Source: Mycobacterium sp.
Lineage (GTDB): Bacteria; Actinomycetota; Actinomycetes; Mycobacteriales; Mycobacteriaceae
DNA: 64,000 nt
Direction: 5' to 3'
Assembly: GCA_021732005.1 (NCBI GenBank)
Contig: JAKFVT010000033.1
Span: 1-64,000, forward strand
Shown here: piece by piece, positions 1 to 8,881 of the stretch
How the letters are laid out: every line of letters starts with the position of its first letter
Position numbering within the stretch: position 1 is the first letter of the stretch
Position numbers and translations under genes: made by a program
The notes under the pieces: model-generated
Databases searched by the model: none
The model's input: the letters and a program-made list of their open reading frames with translations, nothing else
Told to the model about the DNA's origin: nothing

Positions 1-646
1 ACAGGGGGAGGCAGACGGTCGTCATGATTTTGTCGGCCAGGCTCTGGCGCTTGCTGTCCCACAGCGGGAACAGCACGGCGATCAACCACACGATGCCGAG
101 GCAAATGTAGGAGGCCACCAAGTACAGGATCTCGCGGACGAAGGACAGTCCGAAACCGATTGGCAGTCCGGTCTTTTCGCTGACCACCTTGAACTTCATC
201 ACGGACTTGCCGATGCTCGACCCGGTGGTGCCCTGGCGGTAACCGAGGTTCCAGATCACGAACGCCACCGCGATCAGGCCGGCGACGATCAGAGCCAGCG
301 TGCCGATGGTCGAGGTTCCCGTCGCGCAGTAGTCCGCGGTCTCGTACTGCGACGTGTCGGTCACACATTCGGTGTCCGTGGTGGCGACCACGACGCCGTA
401 CCCGATGCCCAAGATGACGTAGGCCGGGACGTAGTCGATCAGCCACGCGACGACACGGGTGAACCACGACGTGTAGGCGCTCTGCGGCAGCTGGGGAACC
501 GGCTGACCGGGTGCGGGCGGGCCGCCGAATGCGGCGCCCGGCGGCGGCGGTGCGTATCCGCCCTGGGGCGGTGGCGGCGGCGGGTAATTCCCTGGAGGCG
601 GCGGCGGGTAGCTCCCCGGCGGGGGACCTGGCGGTTGTTCGGTCAT
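1..646 (-). CDS. pra: Proline-rich antigen homologue, RDD-family membrane protein (3' end outside window)
   Basis: Partial: the reading frame opens at ATG 646 and runs off the left edge after about 215 codons, so the C-terminus is missing. Residues 1-50 are almost entirely Pro, Gly and Tyr with runs of five to six prolines. An RDD domain follows, beginning with FTRVVAWLIDY at about residue 61 (the R..A..D signature), with predicted membrane segments near residues 65-89, 110-136 and 163-195. This proline-rich plus RDD layout matches mycobacterial Pra (36-kDa antigen, Rv1078), and the cbs neighbour fits the M. tuberculosis order. RDD proteins are membrane proteins of poorly defined, possibly transport-related, function. 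The identity is well supported; the function is not. Confidence 0.88.
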   Translation of the reverse strand, partial: MTEQPPGPPPGSYPPPPPGNYPPPPPPQGGYAPPPPGAAFGGPPAPGQPVPQLPQSAYTSWFTRVVAWLIDYVPAYVILGIGYGVVVATTDTECVTDTSQYETADYCATGTSTIGTLALIVAGLIAVAFVIWNLGYRQGTTGSSIGKSVMKFKVVSEKTGLPIGFGLSFVREILYLVASYICLGIVWLIAVLFPLWDSKRQSLADKIMTTVCLPL

Positions 647-783
647 GGCGCCTTCCACTTCAGCAGTGATCACCTGGGACAAAGCGGCCTAAATGTACCT
701 GAGAAGTCCCTGCGTATCGCGACAAAGCGCAATCTTCATCTGCGCGCAATCCGCCGCTCAATGAATTTGCATGTGGAACTACT

Positions 784-2178
784 TCAGCGTCGGCGGGGCC
801 CGTCGGACAGGAAACCGAGCAGATCGTGGCGAGTGATGACGCCGACCGGCTTACCTTCCTCGACCACCATCAATGCGTCCCGCTCCCCCAACGCCTTCGC
901 CGCCGCGCTGACCAGTTCTCCCGCCCCGATCAACGGCAGCGGTGGGCTCATGTGCACCGCCACCGCGTCGGCGAGCTTGGCCCGTCCCTCGAACACCGCA
1001 GATAGCAGTTCTCGCTCCGAGACGCTGCCCGCCACTTCGCCCGCCATCACCGGGGGTTCGGCACCGACGACCGGCATCTGGGAGACGCCGTATTCGCGCA
1101 GGATGCCGATGGCGTCGCGGACGGTCTCCGACGGGTGGGTGTGCACCAGGTCGGGCAGCGCCCCGGACTTGCCGCGCAGCACGTCGCCGACCGTGGGCTC
1201 GACCACCGAACCGTCCAGGCGGGTCCGTAGGAATCCGTACGACGACATCCACCCGTCGTTGAAAATCTTGGATAGGTAGCCGCGGCCGCCGTCGGGCAAC
1301 AGCACGACCACCACCGAATCGGGGCCGGCCTGCTGGGCCACCTTGATCGCGGCGACGACCGCCATCCCGCAGGAACCGCCTACCAGCAGCGCTTCTTCGC
1401 GGGCGAGCCGTCGGGTCATGTCGAACGAATCGGCGTCCGAGACCGCGATGATCTCGTCCGGGACGGCCGGGTCGTAGGCGGCGGGCCAGAAGTCTTCGCC
1501 GACACCCTCGACCAGGTAGGGCCGTCCGGTACCACCGGAGTACACCGAGCCCTCCGGGTCGGCACCGATCACCTTCACCTTGCCGCCGGACACCTCTTTG
1601 AGATAGCGCCCGGCGCCGGTGATCGTTCCGCCGGTGCCGACGCCGGCGACGAAATGCGTGACCTTGCCCTCGGTGTCCGCCCAGATCTCCGGACCGGTCG
1701 TTTCGTAGTGGCTGGCTGGGCCCATCGGGTTGGAGTACTGGTCGGGCTTCCAGGCGCCCTCGATCTCGGTGACCAGTCGGTTGGACACGCTGTAGTAGCT
1801 GTCCGGGTCGTCGGGAGCGACGGCCGTCGGGCACACGACGACCTCGGCGCCGTAGGCGCGCAACACATTGCGCTTGTCCTCGCTGACCTTGTCGGGGCAG
1901 ACGAAGATGCACTTGTAGCCGCGTCGCTGCGCGACCAGCGCCAGGCCGACGCCGGTGTTGCCGGAGGTGGGTTCGACGATCGTCCCGCCGGGCTTCAGCT
2001 CACCGCTGGCCTCGGCGGCGTCGATCATCTTCACGGCGATGCGGTCCTTGGCGCTGCCGCCGGGATTGAGGTACTCGATCTTGGCCGCGACTACCCCAGC
2101 GCCTTCCGGTACGACGGAGTTCAGTTGGACCAGTGGGGTGTGCCCGATCAGCTCGCTGATGTGCGACGCGATTCGCAT
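784..2178 (-). CDS. cbs: Cystathionine beta-synthase
   Basis: PLP enzyme of transsulfuration, condensing serine (or O-acetylserine) with homocysteine to cystathionine in the cytosol. The 464-residue length equals that of the M. tuberculosis enzyme Rv1077. Residues 1-320 form the fold-type II PLP domain: the PLP lysine is K44 in GGSAKDR, the phosphate/substrate loop SGNTGVG lies at 72-78, and a glycine-rich loop GVGTGGT binds phosphate. Two C-terminal CBS domains (about 325-385 and 395-455) follow, as in regulated actinobacterial CBS. The start is ATG 2178. It lies 33 bp downstream of lipU on the same strand, so the two could be cotranscribed. Confidence 0.95.
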   Translation of the reverse strand: MRIASHISELIGHTPLVQLNSVVPEGAGVVAAKIEYLNPGGSAKDRIAVKMIDAAEASGELKPGGTIVEPTSGNTGVGLALVAQRRGYKCIFVCPDKVSEDKRNVLRAYGAEVVVCPTAVAPDDPDSYYSVSNRLVTEIEGAWKPDQYSNPMGPASHYETTGPEIWADTEGKVTHFVAGVGTGGTITGAGRYLKEVSGGKVKVIGADPEGSVYSGGTGRPYLVEGVGEDFWPAAYDPAVPDEIIAVSDADSFDMTRRLAREEALLVGGSCGMAVVAAIKVAQQAGPDSVVVVLLPDGGRGYLSKIFNDGWMSSYGFLRTRLDGSVVEPTVGDVLRGKSGALPDLVHTHPSETVRDAIGILREYGVSQMPVVGAEPPVMAGEVAGSVSERELLSAVFEGRAKLADAVAVHMSPPLPLIGAGELVSAAAKALGERDALMVVEEGKPVGVITRHDLLGFLSDGPRRR

Positions 2179-2211
2179 GCCTACATCGTGTCAGGCGGCG
2201 AATGCGCGCGG

Positions 2212-3261
2212 CTAGCCGGTGGCTTCGCGGATGTACTCGCCGATCTGACGCAGTGAGCGTTTGGCTTCGGGGATGAGCGGCGCGGCGAGCTGGAAGTCGT
2301 GGATCTGGCCGGGCCACACCCGCACTTCGGTGGGCACGCCGGCGGCGGCGAGCCGGCGGGCCGCCAGCCGGGCGTCGTGCAGCAGGACCTCCGATCCGGA
2401 CACGTGAATCAGCGTGCGCGGAAGGCCGGGCTCGATGTGGTCGAGCGGCTCGTAGACGCCTTCGGGCTCGCCGTCGACGATGTTCTTGGCCGCGGCTCGG
2501 GCGACCAGGGCGACGAGTGCGTCGAACGCCTTGGGCGGGAACATCGCGTCGGTGCGCATGTTCGGGTGGGCCACCTTCTGCTCGTGGTCGAGCTGCAGCA
2601 GGGGCGAGATCGCCACCAGCGCGGCGGGCTCCTCACCGAGAGCCTGCAGCCGCTGCGCCAGAGTCAAGGCCAGATACCCGCCCGCGGAGTCGCCGGCCAA
2701 CACGATCTGGTCGGGCTCGTAGCCGCGCGTCCGCAGCCACTGGTAGGCGTCGTAGCAGTCGTCGACGGCGTTTCCGATGGTGTGCTTCGGGATGAGCCGG
2801 TAGTCGACCACCAGCACCGGCGAATCGGCGAATTTCGACAGCGCGACCGAGATCCGGCTGTGCGAGTTCACGCCGCAGGTGAGAAAGGCGCCGCCGTGCA
2901 TGTACAGCACGATCCGGCGGTTGCCGTCGGCGGGCAGGACGCCGGGCGCCCGGACCAACTGCGCCGAGGCGTTCGGCAAACCGACCGTGGCTCGCACCGT
3001 GCCGGGCGTAGGCAGCAGTGCGCGGGCCACGAAGTCGACCAGGCCGAACGGCCATGGCCAGTGCGGCACGTGGCTCAGCACCGCCAATGTGGGCCACATG
3101 GTGGCGCGGGTGCCCATCGAGACCAGCCGCGCGGCGATGCTGGGGCCGCTCTCGACGACCTCGACCGGCGCGCCGTCGCTGACCGGGTACCGGCGCGGGC
3201 GACCGCTACCAGCGTGAACATGATGGTGGGCAGAAGCCCGGACCTTACTGGGTGCGGTCAT
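2212..3261 (-). CDS. lipU: HSL-family alpha/beta hydrolase (lipase/esterase LipU type)
   Basis: Carboxylesterase/lipase of the hormone-sensitive-lipase family. The oxyanion-hole HGG motif is at residues 122-124 (YMHGGAF) and the nucleophile elbow GDSAGG has Ser192. A C-terminal GQIHDF segment supplies the likely catalytic His. The start was set at ATG 3261 (MTAPSKV) because a GGGAG ribosome site lies 8 nt upstream; a GTG at 3270 is also in frame. Position next to cbs and opposite a divergent SGNH hydrolase matches Rv1076 (LipU). Substrate is not deducible from sequence; the family prefers short-chain esters. Confidence 0.88.
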   Translation of the reverse strand: MTAPSKVRASAHHHVHAGSGRPRRYPVSDGAPVEVVESGPSIAARLVSMGTRATMWPTLAVLSHVPHWPWPFGLVDFVARALLPTPGTVRATVGLPNASAQLVRAPGVLPADGNRRIVLYMHGGAFLTCGVNSHSRISVALSKFADSPVLVVDYRLIPKHTIGNAVDDCYDAYQWLRTRGYEPDQIVLAGDSAGGYLALTLAQRLQALGEEPAALVAISPLLQLDHEQKVAHPNMRTDAMFPPKAFDALVALVARAAAKNIVDGEPEGVYEPLDHIEPGLPRTLIHVSGSEVLLHDARLAARRLAAAGVPTEVRVWPGQIHDFQLAAPLIPEAKRSLRQIGEYIREATG

Positions 3262-3452
3262 CGTCAACACTCCCTACGCCAATGTAGATACGTGTCCCGG
3301 GCATTTGAGCGAAGCCCGGAAACTTAGCTTGACACCTGCGTTACCTATAACGACTAACGATCTGATTTCTTACCGGATCTGATACCTGTCTGTAATCGCG
3401 GGGCCACTGTTGCGACCCGAATTCCCCCCGGAGCGGCGCCTAAACTGAGTTC

Positions 3453-4418
3453 GTGGGGATACGAGCTCCGCGGAAGTCAACGGCTGCACTGGCAGCGGCG
3501 GGGGTTCTGGCCTCGACCGGGACCGCGGTCCTTGGTGCGCGCAGTTTGCTCACCGGTCAGGCAGACCAGGTCCGCAATGTGATTCCGAAGTCCTGGGAGA
3601 TGCCACCGCGCGCGGACGGCGTCTACGCCCCGGGCGGCGGCCCGGTCCAGCGCTGGGAACGCGGGATGGAATTTGACCTGCATCTGATGGTGTTCGGCGA
3701 CTCGACGGCCACCGGCTACGGCTGTCGCAGCGCCGACGAAGTGCCCGGTGTGCTGCTCGCCCGCGGCCTCGCGGAGGAGTCAGGCAAGCTCATCCGCCTG
3801 TCGACCAAGGCGATCGTGGGTGCGACGTCCAAAGGTCTGTCCGGTCAGGTCGACGCGATGTTCGTGGCCGGCCCGCCACCCGATGCGGCGGTGATCATGA
3901 TCGGCGCCAACGACATCACCGCCCTCAACGGCATCAGCCCGTCGGCGCGGCGACTCGGTGCGGCCGTGCAGCGCCTGCGCGCCTCCGGTGCGGTGGTGGT
4001 GGTGGGGACGTGCCCGGATTTCGGTGTCATCAAAGACATCCCCCAACCGCTGCGATGGACGGCCCGCAACCGCGGCCTGCGACTGGCCCGCGTGCAGGCG
4101 GCCGCGGTGCGCGCCGCGGGCGGACTCCCGGTGCCACTGGCTGACCTGCTCGCGCCGAACTTCCGGCAGGCGCCCGAGGTGATGTTCTCCGAAGACCGCT
4201 ACCACCCGTCGGCGGCGGGATATGCGCTGGCCGCCAACCAATTGATGCCCGCGCTGTGCCATGCCCTCGGCGAATGGACCGGTGTCACCGTGCCCGACCT
4301 GCCGTGGGCGACCAAGTCGGAGGTACGGGCGTTGACCGACCGGCTCGGACCGCTTGCGCAGCTGCTGCGCCGCAGAACAACCGGGGTCCCCGCACCGATC
4401 GTGGTGACCGCGAGCTAG
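3453..4418 (+). CDS. SGNH/GDSL hydrolase, exported or membrane-anchored
   Basis: Serine esterase of the SGNH superfamily, homologous in position and motifs to Rv1075c. Block I is VFGDSTATGYG with catalytic Ser84, block III is GANDITAL (about residues 151-158), and block V is DRYHPSAAGY with the Asp/His pair near residue 250. The N-terminal 35 residues carry an Ala-rich hydrophobic stretch after basic residues (IRAPRKS then ALAAAGVLAST), consistent with a signal anchor or signal peptide. The start is GTG 3453; no strong Shine-Dalgarno is visible. It is transcribed divergently from lipU, and fadA3 follows 53 bp downstream. The shared intergenic region (3262-3452) holds a direct repeat of GATCTGAT at 3359-3366 and 3376-3383, whose role is unknown. 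Confidence 0.85.
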   Translation: MGIRAPRKSTAALAAAGVLASTGTAVLGARSLLTGQADQVRNVIPKSWEMPPRADGVYAPGGGPVQRWERGMEFDLHLMVFGDSTATGYGCRSADEVPGVLLARGLAEESGKLIRLSTKAIVGATSKGLSGQVDAMFVAGPPPDAAVIMIGANDITALNGISPSARRLGAAVQRLRASGAVVVVGTCPDFGVIKDIPQPLRWTARNRGLRLARVQAAAVRAAGGLPVPLADLLAPNFRQAPEVMFSEDRYHPSAAGYALAANQLMPALCHALGEWTGVTVPDLPWATKSEVRALTDRLGPLAQLLRRRTTGVPAPIVVTAS

Positions 4419-4471
4419 GTTCGTGTGCAGTCTGCTGCACCCCAAGCTGCACACCTCCTGAGGAGCCTCAC

Positions 4472-5689
4472 ATGCCCGAAGCCGTCATCGTTTCCACCGC
4501 CCGCTCGCCGATCGGGCGCGCGATGAAGGGGTCGCTGGTCGACATCCGACCCGACGATCTGGCCGCACAGATGGTCCGCGCCGCGCTGGACAAGGTGCCC
4601 TCGCTGGATCCCCATGACATCGACGACCTGATCATGGGCTGCGGCCAGCCCGGCGGTGAGTCGGGCTTCAACATCGGCCGGGCGGTTGCCGTCGAGCTGG
4701 GTTACGACTTCATGCCGGGCACCACGGTCAACCGGTACTGCTCGTCGTCGCTGCAGACCACCCGGATGGCGTTCCACGCGATCAAGGCCGGCGAGGGCCA
4801 CGCGTTCATCTCGGCCGGCGTCGAGACGGTGTCGCGCTTCGGCAAGGGCAACGCCGACGGCTGGCCGGACACCAAGAACGCGTTGTTCGCGGATGCGATG
4901 GCTCGCTCGGAGGCGGCCACCGCCGGTGCCGACGAGTGGCACGATCCGCGCGAGGACGGCCTGCTGCCCGACGTGTACATCGCGATGGGTCAGACCGCCG
5001 AGAACGTGGCGCTGTTCACCGGGGTCAGCCGCGAAGACCAGGACCACTGGGGCGTGCGCTCGCAGAACAAGGCCGAGGAAGCCATCAACAGCGGCTTCTT
5101 CGAGCGCGAGATCGTGCCGGTCACGCTGCCCGACGGCACGGTCGTGTCCAAGGACGACGGCCCGCGCGCCGGCACCACCTACGAAAAGATCAGCCAGCTC
5201 AAGCCGGTGTTCCGGCCCAACGGCACGATCACTGCCGGTAACGCGTGTCCGCTGAACGACGGCGCGGCCGCGCTGGTGATCATGTCCGACACCAAGGCCA
5301 AGGAGCTGGGGCTGACCCCGCTGGCGCGCATCGTGTCGACGGGCGTGTCCGGCCTGTCGCCGGAGATCATGGGCCTCGGCCCGATCGAAGCCGTGAAAAA
5401 GGCTCTCGCACAGGCGAATATGACGATCGGCGATGTCGACCTCTACGAGATCAACGAGGCGTTCGCGGTCCAGGTGCTCGGCTCGGCGCGGGCGCTCGGC
5501 ATGGACGAGGACAAGCTGAACGTGTCCGGCGGCGCGATCGCGCTGGGGCATCCGTTCGGTATGACCGGCGCGCGGATCACCGCCACGCTGCTGAACAACC
5601 TGCAGACCTACGACAAGACGTTCGGCATCGAGACGATGTGCGTCGGCGGTGGCCAGGGCATGGCCATGGTGATCGAGCGCCTGAGCTAG
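4472..5689 (+). CDS. fadA3: Acetyl-CoA acetyltransferase (thiolase)
   Basis: Thiolase of 405 residues carrying out the last step of beta-oxidation. The nucleophilic cysteine is Cys90 in NRYCSSSLQTTR. The NEAFAVQ motif, GHPFGMTGAR histidine loop and second catalytic cysteine in CVGGGQGMA near the C-terminus are all intact. ATG 4472 was chosen because AGGAG at 4461-4465 sits 6 nt upstream and the protein then begins MPEAVIVSTARSPIG, the normal thiolase N-terminus; the open frame upstream is not homologous. Gene order (SGNH hydrolase then thiolase) matches Rv1075c-Rv1074c, so fadA3 is the likely orthologue. Confidence 0.93.
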   Translation: MPEAVIVSTARSPIGRAMKGSLVDIRPDDLAAQMVRAALDKVPSLDPHDIDDLIMGCGQPGGESGFNIGRAVAVELGYDFMPGTTVNRYCSSSLQTTRMAFHAIKAGEGHAFISAGVETVSRFGKGNADGWPDTKNALFADAMARSEAATAGADEWHDPREDGLLPDVYIAMGQTAENVALFTGVSREDQDHWGVRSQNKAEEAINSGFFEREIVPVTLPDGTVVSKDDGPRAGTTYEKISQLKPVFRPNGTITAGNACPLNDGAAALVIMSDTKAKELGLTPLARIVSTGVSGLSPEIMGLGPIEAVKKALAQANMTIGDVDLYEINEAFAVQVLGSARALGMDEDKLNVSGGAIALGHPFGMTGARITATLLNNLQTYDKTFGIETMCVGGGQGMAMVIERLS

Positions 5690-5692
5690 GTG

Positions 5693-5756
5693 CCATCGAG
5701 TCAGACCTAAGAGCGACGATCGGTACCACTTCATCGCCCTGGGGTCTGACTCGATG
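5693..5756. repeat. Inverted repeat element A (copy 1 of 2)
   Basis: CATCGAGTCAGACC (5694-5707) and GGTCTGACTCGATG (5743-5756) form a perfect 14-bp inverted pair separated by 35 bp. It begins just after the fadA3 stop codon, and its right arm encodes part of the last nine codons (WTSSQTPGR) of the gene on the opposite strand. A related element flanks the other side of that gene at 6633-6697. This may act as a bidirectional terminator or as the end of a mobile cassette. Confidence 0.8.
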
Positions 5757-6609
5757 TCCATGCGCGCCTGGTCCGTTCGATGATGTCGGCAGTTCGGTCG
5801 CCGGCGACCACTCGGATCCGGCGCCACCCCATGTCGGCGATGAATTCCGATCGGGTTCGATCGTTGCGATAGATGCCGCGGTCCAGGCGATGCTGCTCGC
5901 CGTCGTACTCGACCGCGACCATTACCTCGCGCCACCCCATGTCCAGGAAGTAGCGCGAACGGCCGTCATCTCTGAGCACTGGGATCTGGGTCTCGGGGCG
6001 CGGAAATCCAGCCGCCATCAGCAACAGCCGCAACCAGGTCTCTCGCGGGGATTGCGATCCGGCGTCGGCGAGGTCGAGGACCGCGGGCACTCGGCGCACA
6101 CCTCGCACATTGGGATGACGCGGCAGCAGCTCCAGTACGTCGTCGACGTTCAACCGGGTGGCGTTCGCGAGCGCGTCGACGTGCGTAACCGCCTGCCTCA
6201 CCGTCCCGCGCCGCGCGAGGTCGAACGCGGTGCGCGCCAAGGTGGTAACCGGTAGGCCCGGTATGGGGTGCACTTCGTCATCGAACAGCGTTTCGGCGCG
6301 GCTGATGATCCCTGCCGGCGCCTTGTTGTTCGGATAGGCGAGCTCGATCGATATCGATGGATCGATCCATTTCGCTCCGTGCACTGCAGACGCCGCCAAA
6401 CCGGTGACGACCGCGCGACCCCGAGACCACAGAACCGCCGCTGCTGCCCGGTCACGAACCGACAGCTCACCACTTCCGTACGCGTACACGTCCGGAAAGA
6501 TGCGTCGGCAGTGGGCCCGGAGTTGATATCTGGTCAGCTCGCCCGCAGCGATCGCGTCGCTTCCGATGAAGACTCGCTGCACTCGGACAGGATCGCGGTG
6601 AACCGCCAT
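5731..6609 (-). CDS. AbiEi-type antitoxin-like/DUF559 nuclease-fold protein
   Basis: A 292-residue protein of a family frequent in mycobacteria. The N-terminal part (about 1-60; GELTRYQLRAHCRRIFPDVY) resembles the winged-helix AbiEi antitoxin-like domain. The C-terminal 90 residues contain VAVEYDGEQHR followed by Y..D..R and GWRRIRV, the pattern of DUF559/VSR-like PD-(D/E)xK nuclease folds. ATG 6609 (MAVHRDP) was chosen because the longer frame from 6705 would translate straight through repeat element B. No cognate toxin gene is adjacent. The gene separates fadA3 from the BI-1 gene and is bracketed by two related hairpins, which suggests insertion as a unit. Function is unproven: defence, antitoxin or DNA repair are all possible. 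Confidence 0.72.
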   Translation of the reverse strand: MAVHRDPVRVQRVFIGSDAIAAGELTRYQLRAHCRRIFPDVYAYGSGELSVRDRAAAAVLWSRGRAVVTGLAASAVHGAKWIDPSISIELAYPNNKAPAGIISRAETLFDDEVHPIPGLPVTTLARTAFDLARRGTVRQAVTHVDALANATRLNVDDVLELLPRHPNVRGVRRVPAVLDLADAGSQSPRETWLRLLLMAAGFPRPETQIPVLRDDGRSRYFLDMGWREVMVAVEYDGEQHRLDRGIYRNDRTRSEFIADMGWRRIRVVAGDRTADIIERTRRAWTSSQTPGR

Positions 6610-6632
6610 TGCTGCGTGCACCCATCCACAGC

Positions 6633-6697
6633 CCATCGAGTCAGAACTGAGTGCTTCGAAAAGGCCCCGTGCAGCGCCGTGAAGTCTGCCTCGATGG
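6633..6697. repeat. Inverted repeat element B (copy 2 of 2)
   Basis: CCATCGAGTCAGA (6633-6645) and TCTGCCTCGATGG (6685-6697) pair over 13 bp with one mismatch. The left arm matches that of element A at 5693 and the similarity continues about 8 bp further inward (CCATCGAGTCAGAACTGAG against CCATCGAGTCAGACCTAAG), while the loops differ. It sits directly upstream of the chosen start of the AbiEi/DUF559-like gene. Confidence 0.75.
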
Positions 6698-6714
6698 TCG
6701 ACCACACATACGAC

Positions 6715-6742
6715 AAAGCCCCGGCCGTCAGGCCGGGGCTTT
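6715..6742 (-). terminator. Rho-independent-type terminator after the BI-1 gene
   Basis: Perfect 12-bp stem AAAGCCCCGGCC (6715-6726) / GGCCGGGGCTTT (6731-6742) with a 4-nt loop, starting 14 bp past the stop codon of the BI-1 gene. There is only a short T run, as is common for mycobacterial hairpin terminators. It also insulates the neighbouring inserted cassette. Confidence 0.85.
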
Positions 6743-6756
6743 GCACGGTGAAGCAG

Positions 6757-7605
6757 CTAGCGCTGTTGGAAGTAGCTGAGCAGCCGCAGGATCTCGATGT
6801 ACAGCCAGACCAGCGTCACAGTCAGGCCGAGGGCCACGCCCCAGGCCGCCTTCTCCGGCGCACCGGCGCGGATCATCTGGTCCGCGGCGTCGAAGTCGAT
6901 CAGGAAGCTGAAGGCCGCCAGCGCGATCACGAACAGCGAGAAGATGATCGCGATCGGACCACCGCTGCGCAGTCCGAGGCCCTCGCCGCCGCCGACACCG
7001 AACATCGCCAGCACGAAGTTGCCGAGCATCAGCACCAGCACGCCGACCATGGCGGCGACGATCATGCGGGTGAACTTCGGGGTGACCCGGATGGCACCGG
7101 TCTTGTAGACGACGAGCATGCCGAAGAACACGCCGATGGTGCCGAGCACCGCCTGGCTGATCAGCACACCGGCGTTGGCGCCGGACACCACCACGTTGGC
7201 GAAGATGAACGACACCGCGCCGACGAACAGGCCCTCAAGCGCGGCATAGCTCAGAACGATGGCCGGGTTGTCCTGCTTACGGCCGAAGGTCGCGATCAGC
7301 ACCAAGACCAGCCCACCGAGCCCACCGATCAGGGTGAACGGCGTAGCCAGGGCCAGGTTGGCCGAGACCAGGAAGTAGGAGATGACCGCGACGACGGACA
7401 GCACACCGAGGGTGATGCCGGTCTTGGTGACGACGTCGTCGATCGTCATGGGCCGCGAGACGCCGGTCTGCGGCTGGTAGGCGCCCGCGTACGGATCGGC
7501 CTGGTAGGCCACCTGCTGGGCACCGGCTACGCCGGTACCGAATTGTGCGTATCCGCCCTGCTGCTTGGGCAGCGAACGAAATACCGGGTTGCTGGTCTCC
7601 CGCAC
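6757..7605 (-). CDS. Bax inhibitor-1/YccA family membrane protein
   Basis: Integral membrane protein of 282 residues with seven predicted membrane helices after a soluble, Tyr/Gln/Gly-rich N-terminus of about 60 residues. The last helices contain FSFLIDFDAAD and a C-terminal WLYIEILRLLSY typical of the BI-1/TMBIM fold, which in characterised members forms a pH-sensitive calcium leak. The start is GTG 7605 (MRETSNPVFRSLPKQ), since GAGAGG lies 9 nt upstream and this is the conserved N-terminus of mycobacterial homologues such as Rv1072. It is divergent from echA9 and ends at a strong hairpin terminator. The physiological role in mycobacteria is unknown. Confidence 0.88.
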   Translation of the reverse strand: MRETSNPVFRSLPKQQGGYAQFGTGVAGAQQVAYQADPYAGAYQPQTGVSRPMTIDDVVTKTGITLGVLSVVAVISYFLVSANLALATPFTLIGGLGGLVLVLIATFGRKQDNPAIVLSYAALEGLFVGAVSFIFANVVVSGANAGVLISQAVLGTIGVFFGMLVVYKTGAIRVTPKFTRMIVAAMVGVLVLMLGNFVLAMFGVGGGEGLGLRSGGPIAIIFSLFVIALAAFSFLIDFDAADQMIRAGAPEKAAWGVALGLTVTLVWLYIEILRLLSYFQQR

Positions 7606-7833
7606 CGTCGGAATCCTCTCCTGGAAGTCGCGTAACACACCGTCAACGAACGGCTGCCGGAACCAGTTCCCAGGAAGTACACAACGTTCTTCCCGGCGTG
7701 TCCGGCGTTACGAAGCCTGACCTTACCTGTGAGCGGCATCCGGCGGGTGACGATCTTTTGCCGACTGGTACTTTTGCCATTCAAAATACTAGGACATCCA
7801 ACCAATTTGATGGGACGGAAGGACCGCACCGCC

Positions 7834-8874
7834 GTGACGGCTGAATCCGACGAAGTCTTGACCCGGGTCGACGGGGGTGTCGGCTTCCTGACACTCAATC
7901 GCCCGAAGGCCATCAACTCGCTGACCCACACGATGGTCGCGATCATCGCCAAGGCGCTGACCGAGTGGGAGCACGACGACGACGTGCGCGCGGTGGTTCT
8001 CGCCGGCGCGGGCGAACGCGGGCTGTGCGCCGGCGGTGACGTGGTGGCGATCTATCACAGCGCCCGCGGCGACGGCTCCGAAGCTCGACGGTTCTGGCTC
8101 GACGAGTACCGCCTGAACGCCCAGATCGGCAGCTACCCCAAGCCCTTCGTGGCGATCATGGACGGCATCGTGATGGGCGGCGGTGTCGGCGTGGCCGCGC
8201 ACGGCAGCGTCCGCGTGGTGACCGACACCTCCAAAGTCGCCATGCCCGAGGTCGGGATCGGTTTCGTCCCCGACGTCGGCGGCACGTATCTGTTGTCCCG
8301 CGCTCCCGGTGAACTCGGCCTGCACGCCGCGCTGTCCGGCGCTCCGTTTTCCGGGGCCGACGCCATCGCGCTCGGATTCGCCGACCACTACGTCCCGCAC
8401 GTGCAGCTGCAGGGATTCGTCGAAGCGATCGTCGCCGACGGTGTGGACGCCGCCGTCCAGGCATTCGCCACCGAGCCGCCGGCCAGCCACCTTCTGTCCC
8501 AACAGCATTGGATTGAAGAATGCTATGCCGGTGAGACCGTCGCCGACATCGTCACCGCCCTGCGCGGCCACGACGACGAGGACGCCAGGAAAGCCGGTGA
8601 CCTCATCGCGTCCCGCTCCCCCATCGCGGCGTCCGTCGCGCTGGCCTCGGTGCGGCGTGCCGCCGACCTCGACACCCTGGAAGACGTTCTGGTTCAGGAG
8701 TACCGGGTGTCGTCGGCGTCGCTGGACTCCCACGACTTCGTCGAGGGCATCCGCGCGCAGATCATCGACAAAGACCGCAACCCGACGTGGAACCCGCCGT
8801 CACTGGCCGCGGTGACCGAGCAGGATGTGGAACAGTACTTCGCGCCGGCAGACCCGGACCTGACCTTCAAGTGA
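7834..8874 (+). CDS. echA9: Enoyl-CoA hydratase/isomerase-family protein, 3-hydroxyisobutyryl-CoA hydrolase type
   Basis: Crotonase-fold protein of 346 residues. The length and the motifs [25 protein letters not shown] (oxyanion hole) and [16 protein letters not shown] fit the 3-hydroxyisobutyryl-CoA hydrolase branch, which acts in valine degradation, rather than short enoyl-CoA hydratases. GTG 7834 is preferred over ATG 7810 because GGAAGGA (7817-7823) lies 10 nt upstream and the length then equals that of Rv1071c. The stop is 7 bp before the echA8 start, so the two are an operon. The substrate assignment is by family only. Confidence 0.88.
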   Translation: MTAESDEVLTRVDGGVGFLTLNRPKAINSLTHTMVAIIAKALTEWEHDDDVRAVVLAGAGERGLCAGGDVVAIYHSARGDGSEARRFWLDEYRLNAQIGSYPKPFVAIMDGIVMGGGVGVAAHGSVRVVTDTSKVAMPEVGIGFVPDVGGTYLLSRAPGELGLHAALSGAPFSGADAIALGFADHYVPHVQLQGFVEAIVADGVDAAVQAFATEPPASHLLSQQHWIEECYAGETVADIVTALRGHDDEDARKAGDLIASRSPIAASVALASVRRAADLDTLEDVLVQEYRVSSASLDSHDFVEGIRAQIIDKDRNPTWNPPSLAAVTEQDVEQYFAPADPDLTFK

Positions 8875-8881
8875 GGACATG

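Noticed and set aside
4415-5935. Long open frame antisense to fadA3
   Set aside because: Arg/His-rich shadow of a strongly coding thiolase gene; no ribosome site or homology.
5693-6697. Classical insertion sequence
   Set aside because: No transposase gene and no visible target-site duplication; described only as a repeat-flanked cassette.
6610-6705. Extended N-terminus of the AbiEi/DUF559-like protein
   Set aside because: It would translate through repeat element B, and relatives start near MAVHR-type sequences.
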